Below are positions 1 to 5,460 of a stretch of DNA of 5,460 nt, one piece after another (within the stretch, counting starts at the first letter, position 1; the number at the start of each line of letters is the position of its first letter). The notes below the pieces were generated by a model. That model was not told the origin of the DNA, ran no database searches, and worked only from the letters and a program-made list of their open reading frames with translations. The stretch comes from Caulobacteraceae bacterium (GTDB taxonomy: Bacteria; Pseudomonadota; Alphaproteobacteria; Caulobacterales; Caulobacteraceae): NCBI GenBank assembly GCA_947452665.1, contig CANGEH010000171.1:1-5460 (forward strand), read 5' to 3'. A program made the translations under genes and the position numbers.

Positions 1-2168
1 AGGACGGCATGGGTGCCAGATAATATGGTCCAATTGGTCGGCGGGCCATTTGGCCTTGGTCCAAAATCAGGCATGTCGTCTGTCGCCGTCAGATATTGCA
101 GCGAGATTGTGCCGGGCTGGGCACTGACAAATTCAAGTCTAAGATCAATTGGCGCATCCGCCCTTGTGCGAAACCGCGTCCACTGACCGGGCGGTAAACG
201 GACAGGCTTGCCATTGAGCATGACCTGATCAAGTGGCCCTGTCGGGCGCAGGGCCATGATAAACTGGCGCGGGCGCTGGCGGGTCGAGACGGTCAATTGC
301 CCCGTCTGGCCATGAACCGCAAAGCCAATTCTTGGGGCTTCAAAGGCTGTGGCCGGGGCTTGGGTTTGCCAAAGGACCAGACCGCTCAAACCCTCAAAAG
401 CGCGTTTTGATCCCTTATGGCCTGGCAACTCGGCTTGGCCAGAGGTGGAAGCCCAATAGGCTGTCCTATGATCAAGGTCCGTCAGATAGAATAGATCGCC
501 GGGCCTTGGATGGCGGGCGGTAAAGGGGCTGGTGGTGGCAAGGCCAAGTATGCCCAGTCCCGCCAATACCCAAAGCGTGAGCGCGCCCCATCGGGCGGGC
601 TTGGCTTCGCCCCATGGCGTCATTAGAGGCCCCAAAAGCATGCAAATAAACGGTATGGCCAGAGCCACTACCCCCGGCATCATGCTACCGATCGAGACAT
701 AGGCATAGACGATCAGGCTGAGGGCAAAGCATAGAGCAATCCCGCCCAGGACCATGCTGGTCGCTTCGAGCCCGTTTCGTGCCTGACCAAACCGTTCCGC
801 TATTAGGCCAAGCCCAAGACTAACCAGCAGGGGCCAGACAAACAGCCAGCTTGCACCCGGAAGAGCGATCTGTGACGCTAGGGCGAGGACAAACACCACG
901 ACCATGGCCCCAAGCCAGGTCGCAGGCCTTGGGCGGATCCACAGCGCCACGCCAAAACACATGGCCAGATACACCCACATGGCCAGATCCGTCTGAGCCA
1001 GTTGCGCGCGCATTGCCATCGTACCGCCCGGATAGAGCAGTTTTGCGACGGCATAACAGGCCAGACAGGCGACCAAGGTGGCGGCCATGATCACCGCCGC
1101 CTGAACCAGAACCGCCCGCCGCGTCGTGCCAAGCCGTTTTGGGTCGATAAGGGCGAGACCCACAAGCGCTAGACCGAGCAGGCCCCAGCCTAGGCCTTGC
1201 GAATAGCGCACGACAAATTGGTGAAACACATCGAAATAAATGCTGTCTTCCTTGGCCTCGGGCAGGGTCTGCGCCATGGCCAAGGCCCTTGTCGTGGTCA
1301 GGGCAAATTGGCCCAGATGGGCAAGGGTGCGCGGGTCCAGATTAGCGGCATTGTCCATCGGGTCGTGATAGTCAAATTGGTGACCGACAAAGGCGGCATT
1401 AATGCCAAGCTTGCCCGCCGCGAGCGAGACCGACAGATCGCTATCATTGGGCAAGAGGCGATAGACCGCGCTGGACAGGCTGTTGCCGCTGGGCGCTACT
1501 GCATGTTTGGCCCAAAGATCGATCAGGGCGACATTGCCGCTTGAGGTCTGGAACATGGTTGCCGGGCCGGCCGAGCCACGCGCCTCGACATTGACTACAG
1601 CGCCAATATGTTTGGCCAAGGGGTGGTCGTCAAAAAAGGTCTGGGCACCGATCAGGCCCTGTTCCTCGCCGTCCGTGATCAAGAACACCACATCGCGCTC
1701 TGGCGTCGGTCCAGCAGCGATCAGGCGCGCGGTCTCCAGCAAGGCCGCGGTTCCGGCGGCATCATCGCCAGCGCCTGGTGCGAAAGACACAGAATCGTAA
1801 TGCGCCATTAAGGCCACGGCTGGCTTGGAGGGATCGCGGCCGGGCAGGACGGCGATCAGGTTTTCCACTGGTGAAAACGCGATGGGACGATCAAACCTGG
1901 GCGTCTGGCGCACCCCATTGGCGCGCTGAATCTCGACTGTTAGGCCAAGCCCTTCCAAGCGCCGCACTAGATAATCGCGCACGCCCAATTGCTCGGTCGA
2001 TCCGGCGACATGCGGCTTGACGGTCATATCGGCGACGGTTTGGGCCAGATTGGCGCGCGATAGGCCGGTTATCGCGCCGCCTTGGTCCGCTAGGGGCGCA
2101 GTCTGGAGCCAGACGGCCGCCAAGGTCGCGCAGGCCAAGGTCAATGGAAACCAAATCAACCGCGCCAA
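1..2168 (-). CDS. Membrane-bound M28 family zinc metallopeptidase, ERMP1/Fxna-like (C-terminus off window)
   Basis: The reading frame is open from TTG at 2168 to the left edge, about 722 codons, and its stop lies outside the window. M28 enzymes are co-catalytic di-zinc aminopeptidases. All the expected ligands are visible in my translation: His123 (in AHYDSV), bridging Asp135 (in GAGDDAAG), the Glu168-Glu169 pair (in DGEEQG; catalytic base and zinc ligand), Glu195 (in NVEARGS) and His268 (in FDYHDP). A hydrophobic stretch at residues 4-21 after Arg3 should be a signal anchor, placing the peptidase domain (about 40-300) in the periplasm. About eight further hydrophobic helices follow, near 326-341, 353-378, 395-411, 418-435, 440-456, 470-491, 498-516 and 527-546. 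A soluble, apparently beta-rich tail runs from about 550 to the edge. One anchor, M28 domain, eight helices and a tail is the layout of eukaryotic ERMP1. Probably only a short C-terminal piece is missing (inference). The peptide substrate is unknown. The gene is transcribed divergently from the fadH-like gene. Confidence 0.93.
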   Translation of the reverse strand, partial: MARLIWFPLTLACATLAAVWLQTAPLADQGGAITGLSRANLAQTVADMTVKPHVAGSTEQLGVRDYLVRRLEGLGLTVEIQRANGVRQTPRFDRPIAFSPVENLIAVLPGRDPSKPAVALMAHYDSVSFAPGAGDDAAGTAALLETARLIAAGPTPERDVVFLITDGEEQGLIGAQTFFDDHPLAKHIGAVVNVEARGSAGPATMFQTSSGNVALIDLWAKHAVAPSGNSLSSAVYRLLPNDSDLSVSLAAGKLGINAAFVGHQFDYHDPMDNAANLDPRTLAHLGQFALTTTRALAMAQTLPEAKEDSIYFDVFHQFVVRYSQGLGWGLLGLALVGLALIDPKRLGTTRRAVLVQAAVIMAATLVACLACYAVAKLLYPGGTMAMRAQLAQTDLAMWVYLAMCFGVALWIRPRPATWLGAMVVVFVLALASQIALPGASWLFVWPLLVSLGLGLIAERFGQARNGLEATSMVLGGIALCFALSLIVYAYVSIGSMMPGVVALAIPFICMLLGPLMTPWGEAKPARWGALTLWVLAGLGILGLATTSPFTARHPRPGDLFYLTDLDHRTAYWASTSGQAELPGHKGSKRAFEGLSGLVLWQTQAPATAFEAPRIGFAVHGQTGQLTVSTRQRPRQFIMALRPTGPLDQVMLNGKPVRLPPGQWTRFRTRADAPIDLRLEFVSAQPGTISLQYLTATDDMPDFGPRPNGPPTNWTILSGTHAV
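958..988. repeat. Two 13-base direct copies, 18-base period, inside the peptidase gene
   Basis: CACATGGCCAGAT occurs at 958-970 and again at 976-988. On the coding strand this yields LAMWVYLAM within a membrane helix near residues 395-403. The period is six codons, so the frame is kept. It is probably a small in-frame duplication or chance, with no regulatory role suggested. Confidence 0.4.
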
Positions 2169-2174
2169 ATCTAT

Positions 2175-2179
2175 CTCCT
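2175..2179 (-). promoter_or_regulatory. Ribosome binding site fixing a TTG start for the M28 peptidase
   Basis: On the minus strand AGGAG lies six bases before TTG (2168-2166). The frame is closed upstream by TGA at 2192-2190, and no ATG or GTG falls between that stop and the TTG. The signal anchor begins immediately after it, and the next in-frame Met (residue 48) would remove the anchor. The site therefore supports the non-ATG start. Confidence 0.75.
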
Positions 2180-2346
2180 GAATACCATTTCAAAATCGGT
2201 CACTGGACGAGGTCTAGCATTCAATCTCGATCTGAGCAGGCCTAAACATAATCCCTGAACCAAAAGGGCTGGGGGCCTTGACGCTGCGACACGCTTGTCT
2301 TTGCCGTGGTTAGTGCCAAGACTAGAAACAACAAAATTCACGGCCT

Positions 2347-2367
2347 GGGCCTAAGTGCCTAGGACCC
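2347..2367 (+). promoter_or_regulatory. Imperfect inverted repeat: candidate operator or leader hairpin
   Basis: The arms GGGCCTA (2347-2353) and TAGGACCC (2360-2367) can pair over seven base pairs with one bulged A (2364), leaving a six-base gap. It ends six bases before the fadH-like gene's ribosome binding site. It could be a repressor operator overlapping the transcribed leader, or an RNA hairpin affecting translation. No regulator gene is visible in the window, so the function is only inferred and chance pairing is possible. Confidence 0.25.
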
Positions 2368-2373
2368 GAATCT

Positions 2374-2379
2374 GAGGAA
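2374..2379 (+). promoter_or_regulatory. Ribosome binding site of the fadH-like gene
   Basis: GAGGAA lies five bases before ATG 2385. An ATG at 2380-2382, in a different frame, meets TGA after one codon and is not a start. The chosen start gives an N-terminus that aligns with E. coli FadH after only three extra residues. Confidence 0.75.
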
Positions 2380-2384
2380 ATGCC

Positions 2385-4415
2385 ATGACTGTGCCCGTCA
2401 AATACCCCCATCTGTTTTCGCCGCTCGATCTGGGTTTTACCCAACTCAAGAACCGGGTCTTGATGGGGTCCATGCATACGGGCCTCGAGGATATTCCCGG
2501 CGGCATGACCCGGCAGGCGGCCTATTTTGCTGAGCGCGCGCGCGGCGGGGTGGGCATGATCATTACCGGCGGTATTGGCCCCAACCGTGAAGCGGGCATG
2601 GGCAAGCTCTCGACCCTAGAAGAGTGCGAGGCGCACAAACAGGTAACCGCGGCCGTCCATGCCGCTGATCCCGACGTCAAGATCTGCCTACAAATCCTGC
2701 ATGCCGGATCGCTGGCGCGCAGCGGCGATAGTGTTGCGCCCTCAGCCATCCGCGCCCGAATTGCCGCGCATGTGCCGCATGAGCTGGACGAAGAGGGTAT
2801 CGAAAAACAGCTCAATGACTTTGCCAACTGCGCCGTTCTGGCGCGGCAGGCTGGCTATGACGGGGTCGAGATTATCGGCTCAGCCGGTTATCTATTGTCC
2901 ACCTTTCTAGTCGAGCGCACCAATCAGCGCACCGATCAGTGGGGCGGCACGTTTGAAAACCGGATGCGCTTTCCGGTCGAGGTGGTGCGCCGGGTGCGCG
3001 AGGCCGTCGGCCCAGACTTTATCGTCATTTTCCGCATTGCCGCCATGGACATGCTCGAGGGCGGCATGGCCTGGGATGAGGTTGTTACCCTAGCCAAGGC
3101 GATCGAGGCGGTTGGCGCCACCATTATTTCGACCCATTTTTGCTGGCACGAGGCCCAGGTCCCGACCATTGCCACCATGGTACCAAGAGCGGCCTTTGCC
3201 CAGGTGACCGGGCGACTGCGCAAGGCGCTCACTGTGCCACTGATTACCAGCAACCGGATCAATATGCCCGATGTCGCAGAAGCCGTACTGGCGCGCGGCG
3301 ATGCGGACTTGATCTCTATGGCTAGGCCCATGCTGGCTGATCCGGAACTTGTCTTGAAGGCCCTGCAAGGCCGCGAGGACGAGATCAATACCTGTATTGC
3401 CTGTAATCAGGCCTGCCTCGATCACACCTTTACCGGCCGCCTGACCAGTTGTTTGGTCAATCCGCGCGCCTGTCATGAGACAGAGCTGAATTACCTGCCC
3501 ACCCAGGCGCCCAAGCGTCTGGCCGTGGTCGGGGCCGGGCCTGCGGGCCTTGCCTATGCCACGGTCGCCGCAGAGCGCGGGCACAAGGTTACCCTGTACG
3601 ACAGCGCCGCCGAGATTGGTGGCCAGTTCAATCTGGCGCGCCGCATTCCGGGCAAGGAAGAGTTTGACGAGACCCTGCGCTATTTTCGCCGCAAGATCGA
3701 GCTCTTGGGCATAGACCTCAAGCTCAATACCCGCGTCGATGCGGCTCAACTCAAGGCGGGCGGCTATGATCAGGTGATTGTCGCCACCGGCATTGAACCG
3801 CGTAAGCCGCAGCTGGAAGGCATCGATCATGCCAAGGTGGTCAGCTATATTGACGTGATCATGGGCCGGGCCAAGGTCGGGCAAAAGGTGGCCATTATGG
3901 GCGCGGGCGGGATTGGCTTTGACGTGGCTGAGCTGATCACCCATGCCGGGGTCTCGGCCTCGATGGATATTGATGTGTTTGCCAAGGAATGGGGCATTGA
4001 TTTTGTCAATCACCCGCGCGGCGGCGTTACCGGGGTCAAGCCGGTTGTGGCCAGTTCCGGCCGCGAAGTAACCCTGATGCAGCGCAAGTCAGACTCGGTT
4101 GGCAAAAATCTGGGCAAGACCACAGGCTGGACCCACCGCCTGACCCTGCAGCGCCGCGGGGTCAAGATGATCAATGGTGTTGAGTATCAGCGCATTGATG
4201 ATCAAGGCCTGCATGTCCTGATCGGCGGCCAGCCCAGTGTGTTGGAGGTCGATACGGTGATCGTCTGTGCTGGCCAATTGCCGCTGCGCACCCTGCATGA
4301 TCAGCTCTTAGCACAAGGCATCGAAACCGCCCTGATCGGCGGCGCGTTTGAAGCCTCAGAGCTTGATGCCAAGGCCGCAATCCAGCAGGCCTCGGTCATG
4401 GCCGCGGCGGTCTAG
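2385..4415 (+). CDS. fadH: FadH-type 2,4-dienoyl-CoA reductase (NADPH), FMN/4Fe-4S/FAD flavoprotein
   Basis: The protein has 676 residues against about 672 for E. coli FadH, which reduces 2,4-dienoyl-CoA esters with NADPH during beta-oxidation of polyunsaturated fatty acids in the cytoplasm. An Old Yellow Enzyme barrel (about 8-330) opens with a family-typical stretch (FSPLDLGFTQLKNRVLMGSM). The 4Fe-4S cysteines are Cys337, Cys340, Cys344 and Cys356. The FAD-binding GAGPAG is at 383-388, IGGQFN at 411-416, an ATG motif at 467-469 and the NADPH-domain GAGGIG at 506-511. Late conserved blocks are LGKTTGW and VCAGQ. The catalytic Tyr169 and His255 correspond to E. coli Tyr166 and His252 as I recall them. 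Unusual changes sit around the pocket: Ala167 for Glu164, HAGS for HTGR at 106-109, and HFC for GIG at 251-253. Also, Ala664 replaces an Arg usual in the final ELDAKRAI block. The family is clear, but the substrate may differ from dienoyl-CoA. The gene is probably co-transcribed with the dioxygenase 31 bases downstream. Confidence 0.88.
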   Translation: MTVPVKYPHLFSPLDLGFTQLKNRVLMGSMHTGLEDIPGGMTRQAAYFAERARGGVGMIITGGIGPNREAGMGKLSTLEECEAHKQVTAAVHAADPDVKICLQILHAGSLARSGDSVAPSAIRARIAAHVPHELDEEGIEKQLNDFANCAVLARQAGYDGVEIIGSAGYLLSTFLVERTNQRTDQWGGTFENRMRFPVEVVRRVREAVGPDFIVIFRIAAMDMLEGGMAWDEVVTLAKAIEAVGATIISTHFCWHEAQVPTIATMVPRAAFAQVTGRLRKALTVPLITSNRINMPDVAEAVLARGDADLISMARPMLADPELVLKALQGREDEINTCIACNQACLDHTFTGRLTSCLVNPRACHETELNYLPTQAPKRLAVVGAGPAGLAYATVAAERGHKVTLYDSAAEIGGQFNLARRIPGKEEFDETLRYFRRKIELLGIDLKLNTRVDAAQLKAGGYDQVIVATGIEPRKPQLEGIDHAKVVSYIDVIMGRAKVGQKVAIMGAGGIGFDVAELITHAGVSASMDIDVFAKEWGIDFVNHPRGGVTGVKPVVASSGREVTLMQRKSDSVGKNLGKTTGWTHRLTLQRRGVKMINGVEYQRIDDQGLHVLIGGQPSVLEVDTVIVCAGQLPLRTLHDQLLAQGIETALIGGAFEASELDAKAAIQQASVMAAAV

Positions 4416-4435
4416 GGCGGCTAAGCGTGCAGGGC

Positions 4436-4441
4436 AAAGGA
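4436..4441 (+). promoter_or_regulatory. Ribosome binding site fixing the dioxygenase start
   Basis: AAAGGA lies five bases before ATG 4447, inside the 31-base gap after the fadH-like stop codon. The same frame extends back to an ATG at 4348 inside the upstream gene, but the 33 added residues are rich in Arg, Ser and Pro and look non-coding. From Met at 4447 the sequence begins like a TauD-family protein, so this start is preferred. Confidence 0.75.
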
Positions 4442-4446
4442 CAAGC

Positions 4447-5295
4447 ATGACCTATTCCACCATCACGGTCACACCTTCGGGTCAGGCCTGCGGGGCCAGT
4501 GTGACCGGCCTGAACCTAGGCGCGCCGCTGAGTGCGCAGCAGGTGGCCGAAATTCGCGCCGCCTGGCTTGAGCACCATGTGCTGGCCTTTCCCGATCAAA
4601 TCCTCAGCGATGATGATCAAGAACGGTTTACCGTGGCCTTTGGCGGCTTTGGTGATGATCCATTTATCGCCCCCATTCCCGGCCGCAAGCATGTGATTGC
4701 GGTTAAGCGCCTAGCCCATGAGACCTCACCCATATTTGCCGAGGCCTGGCACAGTGACTGGAGTTTTCAAGCCCGTCCGCCGGCTGGAACCTGCCTCTAT
4801 GGCATCACCATCCCCCCGGTCGGCGGCGATACCCTGTTTGCCAATCAACACGCGGCCCTAGACGCCATGCCCGATGACCTGCGGGCGCGGCTAGAGGGCC
4901 TGATGGCGATCCATTCCGCGAAAAAAGCTTACGCGCCAGAAGGCTCGTATGGCGAGGGCGATGTGGCCAGACGTTCCATGGATATCCGCCCCTCGCGTGA
5001 GGCCGAGGCCACCCAGATCCACCCCTTGATCCGCGCCCATCCAGAGACGGGCCGTCTTGGCCTGTTTAGCTGTCTTGGCTATATTATCGGTATTGAAGGT
5101 ATGAGCGATGAAGAGGCCTTGCCGCTCTTGCTGGAGCTCTATCACTGGCAGGGCCGTGAGCAATTCCACTACCGCCATCGCTGGCAGAAAAACACGCTTT
5201 TGATGTGGGATAATCGCTCGGTCCTTCACGCCGCGACCGGCGGTTATGATGGCCATGACCGGCTATTGCACCGCACGACCATAGCCGCGGTGTGA
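4447..5295 (+). CDS. TauD/TfdA-family Fe(II)/2-oxoglutarate-dependent dioxygenase
   Basis: This 282-residue protein has the usual length for TauD/TfdA enzymes. They couple decarboxylation of 2-oxoglutarate to hydroxylation of a small substrate, often releasing sulfite, an aldehyde or an amine, in the cytoplasm. The iron triad is complete: His102 and Asp104 in WHSDWSF, and His261 in WDNRSVLHAA. Thr129 in GGDTLF and Arg272 match 2-oxoglutarate contacts in TauD. Arg276 matches the TauD Arg270 position that binds the taurine sulfonate. Ala98, four residues before the first iron His, stands where TauD has Asn95 (positions from memory), which argues against simple taurine specificity. The N-terminus shows the family pattern: a GA..TGL motif (16-22) followed by HHVLAFPDQ (43-51). 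The gene follows the fadH-like gene on the same strand after 31 bases with no terminator between, so an operon is likely. The substrate cannot be named; an anionic organic acid, sulfonate or amine would suit the family. No symbol is assigned because taurine activity is unsupported. Confidence 0.9.
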   Translation: MTYSTITVTPSGQACGASVTGLNLGAPLSAQQVAEIRAAWLEHHVLAFPDQILSDDDQERFTVAFGGFGDDPFIAPIPGRKHVIAVKRLAHETSPIFAEAWHSDWSFQARPPAGTCLYGITIPPVGGDTLFANQHAALDAMPDDLRARLEGLMAIHSAKKAYAPEGSYGEGDVARRSMDIRPSREAEATQIHPLIRAHPETGRLGLFSCLGYIIGIEGMSDEEALPLLLELYHWQGREQFHYRHRWQKNTLLMWDNRSVLHAATGGYDGHDRLLHRTTIAAV

Positions 5296-5302
5296 GGGTA
5301 GG

Positions 5303-5322
5303 GCGGCCTCGCCTGGTGCCGC
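5303..5322 (+). terminator. Short hairpin after the dioxygenase, weak terminator candidate
   Basis: GCGGC (5303-5307) can pair with GCCGC (5318-5322) across a ten-base loop, beginning seven bases after the dioxygenase stop. No T-run follows directly. The nearest T-rich stretch is at 5347-5361, about 25 bases on. It is therefore not a canonical intrinsic terminator, though it could protect the 3' end or act with Rho. It may also be chance. Confidence 0.2.
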
Positions 5323-5370
5323 TACAGATCGCGTTGCTCTAAGTGTGTTTATCCTTGTTTTAGGTCGGTT

Positions 5371-5460
5371 ATGAGCAAGGCTTGGCGTTCGGCATTGCTT
5401 GACTTGCCCTCCCAACACGCACCATACTGGCAAGTAGAATATTATTCCGGCGGTAAGTTG
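5371..5460 (+). CDS. Possible start of an unidentified gene (runs off right edge)
   Basis: An ATG at 5371 opens a frame of 30 codons that reaches the window edge without a stop. The product begins MSKAWRSALLDLPSQHAPYW. A weak ribosome site, AGGT (5362-5365), lies five bases upstream, next to a T-rich stretch. I do not recognise the family. The frame is short, and two minus-strand frames across the same bases are also open for part or all of it, so this may be non-coding. If real, it lies 75 bases after the dioxygenase and could belong to the same operon or start a new one. Confidence 0.3.
   Translation, partial: MSKAWRSALLDLPSQHAPYWQVEYYSGGKL

Larger units (their letters stand above)
2169..2384. 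promoter_or_regulatory. Divergent intergenic region between the peptidase and the fadH-like gene
   Basis: These 216 bases separate two genes reading away from each other, so both promoters should lie here. I see no clear sigma-70 promoter. The best plus-strand candidates are weak: TTGCCG (2301-2306) with TAGAAA (2323-2328) at a 16-base spacing, each matching 4 of 6 consensus bases, and an isolated TTGACG (2278-2283) with no good -10 at 16-18 bases. An A-rich stretch covers 2324-2338. A small inverted repeat, CCCT (2253-2256) and AGGG (2265-2268), is probably chance. No small coding frame with its own ribosome site is convincing. Confidence 0.6.

Noticed and set aside
1211..1383. Repeated CAAATTGGTGA
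   Set aside because: Both copies encode His-Gln-Phe in the peptidase (FHQF and GHQF), so codon coincidence is the simpler explanation.
1197..1800. Plus-strand open frames of 105-115 codons
   Set aside because: They are antisense to the M28 domain, where the minus strand encodes the metal ligands. Their translations look like shadow frames.
2130..2168. Lipoprotein signal in the peptidase (Cys13)
   Set aside because: The preceding residues T-L-A do not fit the lipobox, which needs Leu, Ile or Val at -3. A plain signal anchor explains the hydrophobic stretch better.
1891..2193. Minus-strand 100-codon frame starting with TTG at 2193
   Set aside because: It is out of frame with the M28 peptidase and overlaps its N-terminal coding region. 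The product is Arg-rich and resembles no family; the adjacent frame carries the real gene.
2253..2268. CCCT/AGGG inverted repeat
   Set aside because: Four-base arms with an eight-base loop are expected by chance in this base composition.
2278..2283. TTGACG as a -35 promoter element
   Set aside because: No -10-like hexamer occurs 16-18 bases downstream, so it is not called as a promoter on its own.
3090..4013. Minus-strand open frame of 307 codons
   Set aside because: It lies wholly antisense to the fadH-like gene, whose plus-strand product carries clear family motifs throughout. The minus-strand translation has no recognisable domain.
4348..4446. Upstream ATG extension of the dioxygenase by 33 codons
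   Set aside because: It overlaps the end of the fadH-like gene, adds an Arg/Ser/Pro-rich segment and lacks a good ribosome site. ATG 4447 has AAAGGA at proper spacing and a family-typical N-terminus.

Overview
The window looks like chromosomal DNA from a moderately GC-rich bacterium (roughly 60% G+C by eye), most likely an alphaproteobacterium. That placement is an inference from codon use and from the gene families present: an ERMP1-like M28 peptidase, a FadH-type reductase and a TauD/TfdA dioxygenase. No rRNA, tRNA, CRISPR array or insertion sequence was seen, and nothing marks the region as a recent import.

Layout. Positions 1-2168 carry one long minus-strand gene. It starts with TTG at 2168 and runs off the left edge. 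It encodes a membrane-anchored M28 zinc aminopeptidase with about eight further membrane helices and a C-terminal domain, the architecture of eukaryotic ERMP1/Fxna. Positions 2169-2384 form a 216-base divergent intergenic region containing ribosome binding sites for both neighbours and an imperfect hairpin or operator close to the plus-strand start. Positions 2385-4415 (plus) encode a full-length FadH-type 2,4-dienoyl-CoA reductase (FMN, 4Fe-4S, FAD, NADPH). After a 31-base gap, 4447-5295 (plus) encode a TauD/TfdA-family Fe(II)/2-oxoglutarate dioxygenase with a complete metal and 2-oxoglutarate site. The last 165 bases hold a short hairpin without an adjacent T-run and an open frame from 5371 to the right edge that may be the start of another gene.

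How they fit together. The reductase and dioxygenase are close enough to share a transcript, so they probably act in one oxidative catabolic route whose substrate the sequence does not reveal. The reductase keeps every cofactor motif, but several residues around the predicted substrate pocket differ from E. coli FadH as I remember it, including Ala where E. coli has Glu164. The dioxygenase also appears to lack one taurine-contacting residue. The pair may therefore handle something other than the textbook substrates of either family. That is the most interesting lead here. The peptidase is divergently transcribed and has no evident functional link. I found no convincing evidence of a wholly new type of system.
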